DNA of 64,000 bases from Sphingomonas hengshuiensis (GTDB lineage Bacteria > Pseudomonadota > Alphaproteobacteria > Sphingomonadales > Sphingomonadaceae), in the NCBI RefSeq assembly GCF_000935025.1, contig NZ_CP010836.1, positions 2,046,001 to 2,110,000 of the forward strand, read 5' to 3'. The translations under genes and the position numbers were made by a program. The stretch's first letter is position 1; each line of letters opens with the position of its first letter. Below are positions 10,573 to 18,642 of this stretch, one piece after another. The notes beneath the pieces were generated by a model, which had not been told where the DNA came from, did not search any database, and saw nothing but the letters and a program-made list of their open reading frames with translations.

Positions 10573-11364
10573 TCAGAACGCCGTCTTCCCGAACATCTGC
10601 CGCGTCACCGGGTGGCTCGACGACAGCCCGCCATCGACGGCCCATGCCTGGCCGTTGACATAGCTCGCCTCGTCGCTGGCGAGGAACAGCGCGACGCTGG
10701 CGATTTCCTCCGGCACGCCCGCACGGCGCAGCGGGTTGAGCTGGCCGAGCTTGTCCTGCTTGCCGACTTCGCGGGCATAGTCGAACGCGCGCTGGGTCAT
10801 GCCGGTTTCGATCAGGCCGGGGCAGATCGCGTTGACGCGGACGTTCGACGTGGCGAGTTGCTGGGCGGCGGTCTGCACGAGGTTGATCACTCCCGCCTTG
10901 CTCGCCGAATAGGCCGGGCCGCCCGCGCCGGAGCGGAGCCCGGCGACGCTGGCGGTACACAGGATCGCGCCGCCGCCGCGCTCGACGATGCGCGGGGCGG
11001 CGTGCTTGATCGCGAGGAACGGGCCGATCAGGTTCACGCGCAGCACTTCGGTCCACAATTCGACCGAGGAATCGAAGATGCCGTCGGCGCCGCCCGAGAT
11101 TCCGGCATTGGCGTGGAACACGTCGAGCCCGCCGAAATGGTCGCACGCCGCCGCGACCAGCCGCTGGATATCGCCCTCGTCGCCCGCGTCGATGCGCAGC
11201 GCAATCGCGTTGTCGAGCCCGGCGACGGTTTCTTCCACGGCGTCGCTCAGATCGGCGGCGACGACCTGCCCGCCCTCCGCCGCAAAGGCGCGCGCGGTGG
11301 CGCGGCCGATTCCCGAGCCCGCGCCGGTGACGATGATCGTTTTGCCTGCGAACCGCACCTGCAT
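10573..11364 (-). CDS. Short-chain dehydrogenase/reductase (SDR)
   Basis: A classical 263-residue SDR that oxidises or reduces a hydroxyl/keto group with NAD(P). The cofactor loop TGAGSGIG is at residues 13-20, an acidic residue in VVAADLSD suggests preference for NAD, NAGISGG marks the structural motif, and the catalytic Ser...YxxxK is in the segment ending PAYSASKAG. It is on the same strand as the kinase, alcohol dehydrogenase and ACAD11-like genes upstream, separated by a 242-base gap with two direct repeats. In that setting it could interconvert 4-keto and 4-hydroxyacyl-CoA, or act on a 3-hydroxyacyl-CoA (inference). Confidence 0.9.
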   Translation of the reverse strand: MQVRFAGKTIIVTGAGSGIGRATARAFAAEGGQVVAADLSDAVEETVAGLDNAIALRIDAGDEGDIQRLVAAACDHFGGLDVFHANAGISGGADGIFDSSVELWTEVLRVNLIGPFLAIKHAAPRIVERGGGAILCTASVAGLRSGAGGPAYSASKAGVINLVQTAAQQLATSNVRVNAICPGLIETGMTQRAFDYAREVGKQDKLGQLNPLRRAGVPEEIASVALFLASDEASYVNGQAWAVDGGLSSSHPVTRQMFGKTAF

Positions 11365-11410
11365 TCTCCCTTGCTGTCGGACACCCCTTTCGCACCCGCC
11401 GCGCGCCGGC

Positions 11411-11489
11411 GAAGTTTACGAAGTTTAGGGTTCCGCAGGCGTTCGGACCGCCGCGCCGGACCACCCGAAGTTTACGAAGTCTAGGCTTC
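11411..11489. repeat. Two 23-bp direct repeats, GAAGTTTACGAAGTTTAGG type
   Basis: The motif GAAGTTTACGAAGTTTAGGG followed by TTC is at 11411-11433, and a second copy with two changes (CTAGGC for TTAGGG) is at 11467-11489, in the same orientation and 56 bases apart. Within each copy GAAGTTTAC and GAAGTTTAG are themselves tandem near-repeats. They lie in the otherwise empty gap 11365-11606 between the SDR and kinase genes. Function unknown. Confidence 0.7.
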
Positions 11490-11606
11490 TCACGCGCGCG
11501 CGGCGGCGCTGCCGCACGCTGACGATAAGCGTGTCACGAGTCGAGGTGCAGCGATCTGGCATCAATAGAACAAAAGCAGACCAAATCCTATTTTGCAAGC
11601 CCATGC

Positions 11607-12623
11607 TCAGGCCCCCGCAGCCCGCGCGAAATGCCAGGCCGATGCCACCAACCCCGGCAACCGCTCGACCGTCTGCGCCGCCTGCGTGCTCGACGCATTG
11701 CCGTCGATCAGGCGCTTCTTGATACCCTGGACGATGCCCGCCAGGCGGAAGAGGTTGTACGCGAAATACCAGTCGAGATCGGGCACCCCGTCGCGCCCGG
11801 TCGCGGCACAATAGCGGGCGACGACCTGCTCCAGCGTCGGGATGCCGGTGTCGGGGCCGGTCAGCCCTTTCACGCCCGACCGACCCTCGGGATCGGTCAC
11901 CCAGCTCATCAGGAAATAGCTGAAATCGGCCAGCGGATCGCCGAGCGTCGACAGTTCCCAGTCGAGCACTGCGAGGATGCGGGGCGCGGCGGGCGCGAAG
12001 ATCATGTTGTCGATGCGGAAATCGCCATGGACGATCGCGGTGCGGGTCTGTTCGGGGACGGTGCGCGGGAGCCACTCGATCAGCGCCTCCATTTCGGGCA
12101 GGTCGTCGGTCTGGCTCGCGCGATATTGCTTGGTCCAGCGGGCGACCTGGCGCTCGAAATAATTGCCGGGCTTGCCGTAATCGCCCAGCCCCGCCGCCGC
12201 ATAATCGACGGTGTGGAGCGCGGCGAGCGTGTCGACGATCGCCTCATAATGCGCGGTGCGATCGGCGGGGGGCATGCCGGGGAGCGATCCGTCCCAGAGC
12301 GTGCGGCCCTCGACCATCTCCATGACGTAGAAGGGCGCGCCGATCACCGCGCTGTCCTCGCACAGCCCATAGGGCCGCGCGACGGGGAAGCCGGTGGGAT
12401 GGAGCGCGGCGATCAGGCGATGTTCGCGCTCGACGGCGTGCGCGGAGGGCAGGATCGGGCCGAAGGGCTTGCGGCGCAGGACATAGGATAAGGACGTCGT
12501 ATCAACACGATAGGTCGGATTGCTCTGACCGCCGGGGAACTTCTCCACGGTGAAGGGCGGCGCGAACCCCGCGACATGGGCGGCGAGCCAGTCGCCGAGG
12601 CGGGCGTGGTCGAGGTCGCTCAT
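11607..12623 (-). CDS. Phosphotransferase (APH) family kinase of the ACAD10/11 type
   Basis: The 338-residue protein is a choline/aminoglycoside-kinase fold enzyme. The catalytic loop reads HGDFRIDNMIF and the metal-binding segment LDWELSTLGDPLADF; both are nearly the same as in the kinase domain fused to mammalian ACAD10/ACAD11 and in LvaA of the Pseudomonas levulinate pathway. These proteins phosphorylate the 4-hydroxyl of 4-hydroxyacyl-CoAs. The N-terminal nucleotide loop is seen as FPGGQSNPTYRV. The start overlaps the stop of the alcohol dehydrogenase gene as ATGA, so the two are coupled. No LvaB-like small partner is visible nearby. Aminoglycoside resistance is an unlikely role. Confidence 0.88.
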   Translation of the reverse strand: MSDLDHARLGDWLAAHVAGFAPPFTVEKFPGGQSNPTYRVDTTSLSYVLRRKPFGPILPSAHAVEREHRLIAALHPTGFPVARPYGLCEDSAVIGAPFYVMEMVEGRTLWDGSLPGMPPADRTAHYEAIVDTLAALHTVDYAAAGLGDYGKPGNYFERQVARWTKQYRASQTDDLPEMEALIEWLPRTVPEQTRTAIVHGDFRIDNMIFAPAAPRILAVLDWELSTLGDPLADFSYFLMSWVTDPEGRSGVKGLTGPDTGIPTLEQVVARYCAATGRDGVPDLDWYFAYNLFRLAGIVQGIKKRLIDGNASSTQAAQTVERLPGLVASAWHFARAAGA

Positions 12624-13702
12624 GCGAAGACGATCACCGAACGGACGCTGTGCCCGTCGCGGAGCTTTTGCAGCGCATCATTGACGTCCTCGAGCGCGAT
12701 ACGCTCGGCGACCATCGTGTCGAGATCGAGCAGCCCGTCGAGATACATTCGCACCAGCCGGGGCATGTCGATCGGGAAGCGCGTGCTGCCGAGCAGCGAG
12801 CCCTGGATCTTCTTGCCCGTCAGGAAGGTCGGCCCCGGCAAAGTGACATTGTTGCCGGGGGCGATCATGCCGAGGATCGTCGCAGTGCCGCCGCGGCGCA
12901 GGATGTTCCAGGCGAGTTCGGCGGTGTCGGAGCGCCCGACTGCCTCGATCGCATAATGGACACCGCCGCCGGTGCGCTTGAGCACGTCCTTGACGATTGT
13001 CGGTGCGGACGGATCGAGCGCGTGGGTGGCGCCCAGCTTCGTCGCGAGGTCGCGCTTTTCGGGCATCGGGTCGATTGCGAGGATCTGCCCGGCGCCGGCG
13101 ATCTTCGCGGCGTTGATCGCGGACAGGCCGATCCCGCCCGCGCCAATCACCGCGACGCTTTCGCCCGGGCGCACGCGGCTGTCGTTGAACACCGCCCCCG
13201 CCCCGGTGATGACCGCGCAGCCGAGCAAGGCGGCGCGATCGAGCGGCATCGCCTTGTCGATCGCGACACAGGCGTTTTCGTGGACCAGCATCTTCTCGGC
13301 AAGGGCCGAGAGATTGAGGAAGGGCGCGAGCGGGGCGCCGTCGAGGCTGAGGCGCGGCGGCGCGTCGGGCGGGCGGCGGGTGGACGGATCGATGCACAGC
13401 GACGGGCGCCCGCTGACGCACATCTCGCACGATCCGCAGAAGACGGTGAAGAAGGTGATGACATGATCGCCGGGCTTTAGATGCGCGACGTCGCTGCCGA
13501 CCGCCTCGACGATGCCGGCGGCTTCGTGGCCGGGGACGGTGGGCACCGGGTGCGGGAAGGCGCCGTCGACGAAATGGAGGTCGGAGCGGCAGACCCCGAC
13601 CGCGGCGGTGCGGATCAGCACTTCGCGCGGGCCGGGGGCGGCGACATCGACATCGCGGATTTCGAGCGGGGTGCCGGGGGCGAAGAGGATTGCGGCTTTC
13701 AT
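12620..13702 (-). CDS. Zinc-dependent alcohol dehydrogenase (MDR superfamily)
   Basis: This 360-residue NAD-dependent alcohol dehydrogenase has the catalytic zinc ligands in VGVCRSDLHF, GHEAAGIVEAVG and a later Cys, and the structural zinc cluster CGSCEMCVSGRPSLC. The Rossmann motif GAGGIGLSAINAAK is followed by an acidic AIDPMPEKR, favouring NAD. The start MKAAILF at 13702 matches the family; the longer frame to 13804 reads through a palindromic repeat. Its gene is coupled to the downstream kinase gene. It may oxidise an alcohol or set a hydroxyl/keto state in the same pathway; the substrate is unknown. Confidence 0.9.
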   Translation of the reverse strand: MKAAILFAPGTPLEIRDVDVAAPGPREVLIRTAAVGVCRSDLHFVDGAFPHPVPTVPGHEAAGIVEAVGSDVAHLKPGDHVITFFTVFCGSCEMCVSGRPSLCIDPSTRRPPDAPPRLSLDGAPLAPFLNLSALAEKMLVHENACVAIDKAMPLDRAALLGCAVITGAGAVFNDSRVRPGESVAVIGAGGIGLSAINAAKIAGAGQILAIDPMPEKRDLATKLGATHALDPSAPTIVKDVLKRTGGGVHYAIEAVGRSDTAELAWNILRRGGTATILGMIAPGNNVTLPGPTFLTGKKIQGSLLGSTRFPIDMPRLVRMYLDGLLDLDTMVAERIALEDVNDALQKLRDGHSVRSVIVFA

Positions 13703-13742
13703 GCGGGGGTTCCGGGGCGGTTGGTTCGCGACTGCCTTGTTG

Positions 13743-13840
13743 CCCTTCCGCTTGCGGGAGGGGTTAGGGGAGGGACTGAAACGCTTGCCCGATGCCCAGT
13801 GCAAGGCCCTCCCCCGACCCCTCCCGCAAGCGGAAGGGGA
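13743..13840. repeat. Palindromic REP-like element, CCCTTCCGCTTGCGGGAGGGG type
   Basis: The left arm CCCTTCCGCTTGCGGGAGGG and the right arm CCCTCCCGCAAGCGGAAGGG are reverse complements, about 100 bases end to end. It lies between the ACAD11-like and alcohol dehydrogenase genes on the minus strand. A half-copy (CCCCTTCCGCTTGCGGGGGG) is visible near 22,701. Confidence 0.85.
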
Positions 13841-13886
13841 GCGCTGACCGCAAGCGCGTTCCGGGGAGGATTGGGTGTCCCACCCC

Positions 13887-15170
13887 TCACCGGCTCACCC
13901 CCAGCTCGCCTGAACTCGGCCGGTCCGCCTTTGCCGCCGCATATTTGCCGAACTCCGCCCGCGCGATGGCGCGGTTGTGGACTTCGTCGGGGCCGTCGGC
14001 GAGGCGGAGCGTGCGGATGCCCGCCCAGTCGTGCGCGAGGTGGAAATCGGCGGAGACCCCCGCGCCGCCATGCGCCTGGATCGCGTCGTCGATGATCTGG
14101 AGCGCCATCATCGGCGCCTGGACCTTGATCATCGCGATTTCGAGCTGGGCGGCCTTGTTGCCCGCCTTGTCCATCATGTCCGCCGCCTTGAGGCACAGCA
14201 GCCGCGTCATCTCGATGTCGATGCGCGCGCGGGCGATGCGCTGTTCCCACACCGAATGAGCGGAGAGGCGCTTGCCGAACGCGACGCGGCTGACGAGCCG
14301 CCGGGCCATCGCGGCGATCGCCTCCTCGGCCACGCCGATCGTGCGCATGCAGTGATGGATGCGCCCCGGCCCCAGCCGCCCCTGCGCAATCTCGAACCCC
14401 CGCCCCTCGCCGAGCAGGATGTTCGATGCGGGGACGCGGACATTCTCCAGCACCACCTCGCCATGGCCGTGCGGGGCATGGTCATACCCGAATACCGAAA
14501 GCATCCGCTCGATACGGACGCCGGGGGCGTCGAGGGGGACGAGGATCATGCTCTGCTGGGCGTGTTTGGCGGCGCCGAAATCGGTCTTGCCCATCAGGAT
14601 CGCGATTTTGCAGCGCGGATCGCCGGTGCCGGAGGACCACCATTTGCGGCCGTTGATCACATAGTCATCGCCGTCGCGATCGATCCGCGTCTCGATATTG
14701 GTCGCGTCGGACGACGCGACCGCGGGCTCGGTCATCAGGAACGCCGAGCGGATTTCGCCGCGCATCAAGGGCGCGAGCCAGGCGTCCTTCTGGTCACGGG
14801 TGCCATAGCGATGGAATACTTCCATGTTGCCGGTGTCGGGCGCGCTGCAATTGAAGCATTCGGAGGCCCAGCCGATCCGCCCCATTTCCTCGGCACAGAG
14901 CGAATATTCGAGATTACTGAGCTGCGTGCCCTGAAATTCGAAGCTGTCGTCGACATGCGGGCGCCCCGATTGCGGCGGCATGAAGAAATTCCACAGCCCG
15001 GCGCCGCGCGCCTTCGCCTTGACCTCTTCGATCACAGGCAGCACTTTCCAGCGATCACCCTCAGCCTCTTGCGCGTGATACTCGGCATCGCGCGGGCGGA
15101 TTTCGCTGTCGATGAACGCCTTCACCCGATCGCGGAAATGGGTCTCGCGGTCGTTCAGCGTGAAGTCCAT
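13887..15170 (-). CDS. Acyl-CoA dehydrogenase family protein, ACAD11-like
   Basis: A 427-residue flavoprotein of the acyl-CoA dehydrogenase fold. Motifs seen: [16 protein letters not shown] at the FAD face, [12 protein letters not shown], and the C-terminal [19 protein letters not shown] followed by [18 protein letters not shown]. The closing ADGPDEVH is the signature of ACAD10/11-type proteins, which remove phosphate from 4-phosphoacyl-CoA to give an enoyl-CoA. The neighbouring kinase gene strengthens this reading. The start MDFTLND at 15170 is preferred to the longer frame to 15278. It is the first gene of the minus-strand cluster and is divergent from the double TetR gene. Confidence 0.9.
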   Translation of the reverse strand: MDFTLNDRETHFRDRVKAFIDSEIRPRDAEYHAQEAEGDRWKVLPVIEEVKAKARGAGLWNFFMPPQSGRPHVDDSFEFQGTQLSNLEYSLCAEEMGRIGWASECFNCSAPDTGNMEVFHRYGTRDQKDAWLAPLMRGEIRSAFLMTEPAVASSDATNIETRIDRDGDDYVINGRKWWSSGTGDPRCKIAILMGKTDFGAAKHAQQSMILVPLDAPGVRIERMLSVFGYDHAPHGHGEVVLENVRVPASNILLGEGRGFEIAQGRLGPGRIHHCMRTIGVAEEAIAAMARRLVSRVAFGKRLSAHSVWEQRIARARIDIEMTRLLCLKAADMMDKAGNKAAQLEIAMIKVQAPMMALQIIDDAIQAHGGAGVSADFHLAHDWAGIRTLRLADGPDEVHNRAIARAEFGKYAAAKADRPSSGELGVSR

Positions 15171-15210
15171 GTCGCGTCTCTCCGTTGCTCTACAAAACCG
15201 ACTTAAAGCG

Positions 15211-15226
15211 TACCGGATATTCGGTA
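15211..15226. promoter_or_regulatory. Palindromic operator candidate TACCGGATATTCGGTA
   Basis: The 16-mer matches its own reverse complement at 14 of 16 positions. It sits 40 bases upstream of the ACAD11-like start codon and 107 bases upstream of the divergent TetR-type gene. Size and placement suit a TetR-family dimer. I saw no second exact copy in the other intergenic regions I checked. Confidence 0.55.
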
Positions 15227-15333
15227 AAGGGCCTTGGACCGCGATCAAGGCACGAAATCCGCAGCGTATGCCCACCATGCCCGATTCCCGAAAAACTGTT
15301 TTGGCTTCGCCACATTTTGGCTAAGCTGGCGCG

Positions 15334-16602
15334 ATGAGTGGCAAGACCGACCCGAGCGACGACGAGATTTCCGGCACCGAGGCTCCCGCGGATCGCAGCA
15401 CCAAGCGTTTCCAGGCGAAGCGCGACGCGATCCTGGCCGCCGCCGCCGATGCGATCAACGAGCAGAGCGCGAAGGGCATGACCTTTGCCGATGTCGCGCG
15501 GCGCGTGGGGCTGAACACCACGTCGGTCACCTATTATTTCAAGCGCAAGGAAGACCTGGCCGCCGCCGCGTTCGAACACACGCTGGGCCGGCTCGACGCG
15601 ATGCTCGACGCCGCGCTGGAGGAGGCCACGCCCGAGGCGCGGGTGGCGCGCTACCTCAACCTCAACATGGCGCGGCTCGCGCGGATCGGGCGCGGCGAGG
15701 AGCGCGACTTCGCGATCCTGTCCGACCTGCGCGCGATGGAGGAGCCAATGAAGAGCCAGCTCATGAGCGGCTGGCGCAACATCTTCCGCAAGACGCGCAG
15801 CCTGTGGGGCAAGGACGGCACCCGCGCGCAGACCGACCTGCGCGGGGCGCGCGCGCACGTGCTGCTGGAGAACAGCTTCTGGCTGACGGCGTGGCTGCCG
15901 CGCTACGAAGTCGACGAATATCCGCGCGTCGAGGCGCGGCTGATGGACGTGTTCCGCCATGGCATCGCCGCGCCGGGCCAGGGCTGGGCGCCCGACATCT
16001 TCGCGCTCGAGCATGACGAGCCCGAGCCGGGGCGCGAGGCGTTCCTGCTGGCGGCGACGCGGCTGATCAACGAGCTGGGCTATCGCGGCGCATCGGTGCA
16101 GCGGATCGCGTCCGAGCTGAACGTCACCAAGGGCAGCTTCTACCACCATCTCGACGCCAAGGACGATCTCGTCGCGGCATGCTACCGGCGCAGCTTCGAC
16201 ATTTTGGCGGACGCACAGCGGCTGGCGGAGAGCCATGAAGGCACGCATTGGGACCGGCTGGCGAGCACGATCGCGACGTTGCTCGACGTGCAGTTTTCGG
16301 AGCGCGGGCCGTTGCTGCGCACCACCGCGCTGTCGGGGCTGCCGATCCAGGTGCGCACGACGATGATCGACCGGTCGAACCGCATCGCGCGGCGCTTTGC
16401 GGGGATGCTGTCGGACGGGATCGCGGAAGGATCGATCCGCCCGATCGACCCGCTGGTCGCCAGCCAGGCGCTGATGTCGATCCAGAACGCCGCGTTCGAC
16501 ATGCGCAAATGGGCCAGCACGATGCCGCGCGAGCGGGCGGTGGCCTTCTATGCCTCGACCCTCGCATTCGGGCTGTTCGACGATCGCCCGCTGGCGGGGT
16601 GA
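15334..16602 (+). CDS. Transcriptional regulator with two tandem TetR units
   Basis: This 422-residue protein is twice the usual TetR length. The first DNA-binding unit lies near residues 25-75 (FADVARRVGLNTTSVTYYFK) and the second near 233-285 (VQRIASELNVTKGSFYHHLD); each is followed by a helical ligand-binding region. Both helix-turn-helix segments look intact, so one chain could imitate a TetR dimer or bind two half-sites of different sequence. It is divergent from the ACAD11-like operon, with a palindrome between, and probably represses it until an acyl-CoA or related ligand binds (inference). The ATG at 15334 is the only reasonable start before the first HTH. Confidence 0.9.
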   Translation: MSGKTDPSDDEISGTEAPADRSTKRFQAKRDAILAAAADAINEQSAKGMTFADVARRVGLNTTSVTYYFKRKEDLAAAAFEHTLGRLDAMLDAALEEATPEARVARYLNLNMARLARIGRGEERDFAILSDLRAMEEPMKSQLMSGWRNIFRKTRSLWGKDGTRAQTDLRGARAHVLLENSFWLTAWLPRYEVDEYPRVEARLMDVFRHGIAAPGQGWAPDIFALEHDEPEPGREAFLLAATRLINELGYRGASVQRIASELNVTKGSFYHHLDAKDDLVAACYRRSFDILADAQRLAESHEGTHWDRLASTIATLLDVQFSERGPLLRTTALSGLPIQVRTTMIDRSNRIARRFAGMLSDGIAEGSIRPIDPLVASQALMSIQNAAFDMRKWASTMPRERAVAFYASTLAFGLFDDRPLAG

Positions 16603-16629
16603 GCTTGCGGACCTTAACATAGATCGCTA

Positions 16630-16740
16630 AACGCAGCCCCAGTTGGGGAGTAGCTTCCGGCGGATGCCGGGGTAGCGTCAACATACTCGCGCTTCGGCGC
16701 GTGGCGCACCGGCGGTTCGTCCGCTTTGCAAGACCAGCGC
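16630..16740 (+). ncRNA. yybP-ykoY manganese riboswitch
   Basis: The conserved parts of this aptamer are visible in order: TTGGGGAGTAGC (the first metal-binding loop), CGTCAACAT, a GC hairpin GCGCTTCGGCGC, and the closing GCAAGACCA. The family (RF00080) senses Mn2+ and normally switches on manganese exporters. It ends about 58 bases before the start codon of mntP, which is exactly that type of gene. I cannot tell from sequence alone whether control is on transcription or translation. Confidence 0.9.
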
Positions 16741-16798
16741 ATTCGGGGCCGTGCCGGCCGACCCGAACGCGCTGATTCTTGCCCGGTGGAGTTCGCCC

Positions 16799-17368
16799 AT
16801 GACCCCGCTCTCGATCGCCGTCATCGCCTTCAGCATGTCCGCCGACGCCTGTGCCGCCGCGATCGCGCGCGGCGCAGTGCGGCGGCCGACGCTGTCGCAG
16901 GCAGTGCGCGCGGGGCTGGTGTTCGGCGCGGTCGAGACGGTGACGCCGCTGATTGGATGGGCGCTGGGGCTGACCGCGGCGTCGTTCGTGACGGCGATCG
17001 ACCATTGGATTGCGTTCGTCCTGCTCGGCGTGGTCGGCGGCAAGATGCTCTTTGAAGCCGCACGGCGCGATCCCGACGCGGTGGTCGAGGAACCCGCCGG
17101 GCGCGGGCTGATGACGCTGATCGCGACTGCGGTGGGAACCAGCATCGACGCGGCGGCGGTGGGCGTCACCCTCGCCTTTCTCGACGCCAATATCGTCGTG
17201 ATCGCGCTGGCGATCGGGATGGCGACGTTCACGATGGCGACGATCGGGATGCTGATCGGGCGCGCGGTGGGGGTGCGCTTCGGATCGGCAGTCGAATTCG
17301 TCGGCGGGCTGGGGCTGATCGCGATCGGGACCAGCATCCTGGCCGAGCATACCGGGTTTCTGGGATAA
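16799..17368 (+). CDS. mntP: Manganese efflux pump MntP
   Basis: The 189-residue protein has six hydrophobic helices with the paired acidic motifs of the family: SMSADACAAAIARG in the first half and GTSIDAAAVGVTLA in the second, the Asp residues lying within membrane helices. It exports Mn2+ from the cytosol. The ATG at 16799 is preceded by GGTGGAG and gives the standard length; the longer frame from 16751 starts right after the riboswitch and would add a non-membrane leader. Regulation by the upstream yybP-ykoY riboswitch is expected. Confidence 0.93.
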   Translation: MTPLSIAVIAFSMSADACAAAIARGAVRRPTLSQAVRAGLVFGAVETVTPLIGWALGLTAASFVTAIDHWIAFVLLGVVGGKMLFEAARRDPDAVVEEPAGRGLMTLIATAVGTSIDAAAVGVTLAFLDANIVVIALAIGMATFTMATIGMLIGRAVGVRFGSAVEFVGGLGLIAIGTSILAEHTGFLG

Positions 17369-17404
17369 GTGGACGGCGGGCGGCGGGGCAGATAGCCTGG
17401 CGCG

Positions 17405-18568
17405 ATGCTGACCTGCCTCGCCGTTTCCGGCTATCGATCGCTGCGCGACGTCAAGATCGCGCTGGGACCGCTCAACGTGATCGTGGGCGCGAACGGAAGC
17501 GGCAAATCGAGCCTGTATCGCGCGCTGCGGCTGCTTTCCGACGTCGCGCAGGACCGCGTCGTCGCATCGCTGGCGGCGGAGGGGGGACTTACGTCTACGC
17601 TCTGGGCGGGCCCCGAGACGCTGAGCCGCGAGATGCGCAGCGGCGCGCAGCCGGTGCAGGGCACGGTGCGGTCGGGGCCCGTCAGCCTCAAGCTGGGCTT
17701 CGCATCCGGGGATTATGGCTATGCCATCGACCTCGGCCTGCCCATCCCGTCGCGGACTCGGTTTACCCATGACCCCGAGATCAAGGTCGAGGCGGTATGG
17801 ACCGGCCCGGTGCTGGGCCGCGCCAACCTGTTAGCCGAGCGCCGCGGCGGGCTTGTCCGGCTGCGCGACGAACAGACCGGGGAATGGGCCGACACAGTGC
17901 GCGATTTGCCCCCGGTCGACAGCATGATGTCGCGGTGCGCGGATTTGCACGACGGGTTCGAGCTGTTGCGCCTGCGCGAGCGGATGCGCGACTGGCGTTT
18001 CTACGACGACCTGCGCACCGACCGCGATGCCCCCGCGCGGCGGGCGCAGGTGGGGACCTTCACGCCCATATTGGCCGGCGACGGATCGGACATAGGCGCG
18101 GCGATCCAGACGATCTTCGAGATCGGCGATGCCGGCACGCTGCGCGACACGATCGCCGATGCCTTTGACGGCGCGACGCTATCGGTCGGCGATCGCTTCG
18201 AAATCGAGATGCAGCAATATGGGCTGCTCCGCCCCCTCGCGGCGTCCGAATTGTCGGACGGCACGCTGCGTTATGTGCTGCTCGCCGCCGCGCTGCTGTC
18301 GCCGCGCCCGCCCGAACTGATGATCCTCAACGAGCCCGAGGCGAGCCTCCACCCCGATTTGCTCGAGCCGCTTGCGCGCCTGCTGATCAAGGCGTCCGAA
18401 CAGTGCCAGATCATCGTCGTGTCGCACGCGACCCGGCTGGTCGAGGCGCTGGACGAACAGGGGGGCAGCACGCTGATCACGCTGCGCAAGGAACTGGGCG
18501 AAACGCATGTCGCCAATCCCGGCGCAAGCCGCTTTGACGGGGTGGACTGGAAATGGCCTTCGCGCTGA
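17405..18568 (+). CDS. AAA family ATPase, RecF/OLD-like (AAA_21), stand-alone
   Basis: A 387-residue ABC/SMC-type ATPase with Walker A GANGSGKSS at residues 28-36, an ABC signature ASELSDGTLRY, and a Walker B region LMILNEPEASLHPDL where Asn stands in the place of the usual Asp of DEPE; the Asn form is common in this subfamily. A downstream H-loop is seen as IVVSHATRL. There is no TOPRIM, HNH or other effector domain and no partner gene, so it differs from OLD nucleases or retron/defence ATPases. It starts 36 bases after mntP and may share its transcript. The cellular role is unknown. Confidence 0.82.
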   Translation: MLTCLAVSGYRSLRDVKIALGPLNVIVGANGSGKSSLYRALRLLSDVAQDRVVASLAAEGGLTSTLWAGPETLSREMRSGAQPVQGTVRSGPVSLKLGFASGDYGYAIDLGLPIPSRTRFTHDPEIKVEAVWTGPVLGRANLLAERRGGLVRLRDEQTGEWADTVRDLPPVDSMMSRCADLHDGFELLRLRERMRDWRFYDDLRTDRDAPARRAQVGTFTPILAGDGSDIGAAIQTIFEIGDAGTLRDTIADAFDGATLSVGDRFEIEMQQYGLLRPLAASELSDGTLRYVLLAAALLSPRPPELMILNEPEASLHPDLLEPLARLLIKASEQCQIIVVSHATRLVEALDEQGGSTLITLRKELGETHVANPGASRFDGVDWKWPSR

Positions 18569-18577
18569 AGCCTTCAC

Positions 18578-18614
18578 AAAAAAAGGCTCGCGGGGGTGTT
18601 CCCCTCGCGAGCCT
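18578..18614 (-). terminator. Rho-independent terminator of the TonB-dependent receptor gene
   Basis: Read on the minus strand, AGGCTCGCGAGGGG pairs with CCCCCGCGAGCCT with a short loop and one bulge, and is followed at once by seven T residues. It lies 28 bases after the receptor stop. The plus-strand ATPase gene converges on it, so it may also slow transcription from that side. Confidence 0.9.
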
Positions 18615-18642
18615 CGGTGCGTCCTCTCCTGCGACGACGACG

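Noticed and set aside
11607..12623. Aminoglycoside resistance as the role of the APH-fold protein
   Set aside because: The catalytic segments match the ACAD10/11 and LvaA kinase type, and the neighbours are acyl-CoA enzymes.
17405..18568. Defence-system reading of the lone ATPase
   Set aside because: No nuclease, toxin or reverse transcriptase partner is present, and the surrounding genes are ordinary.
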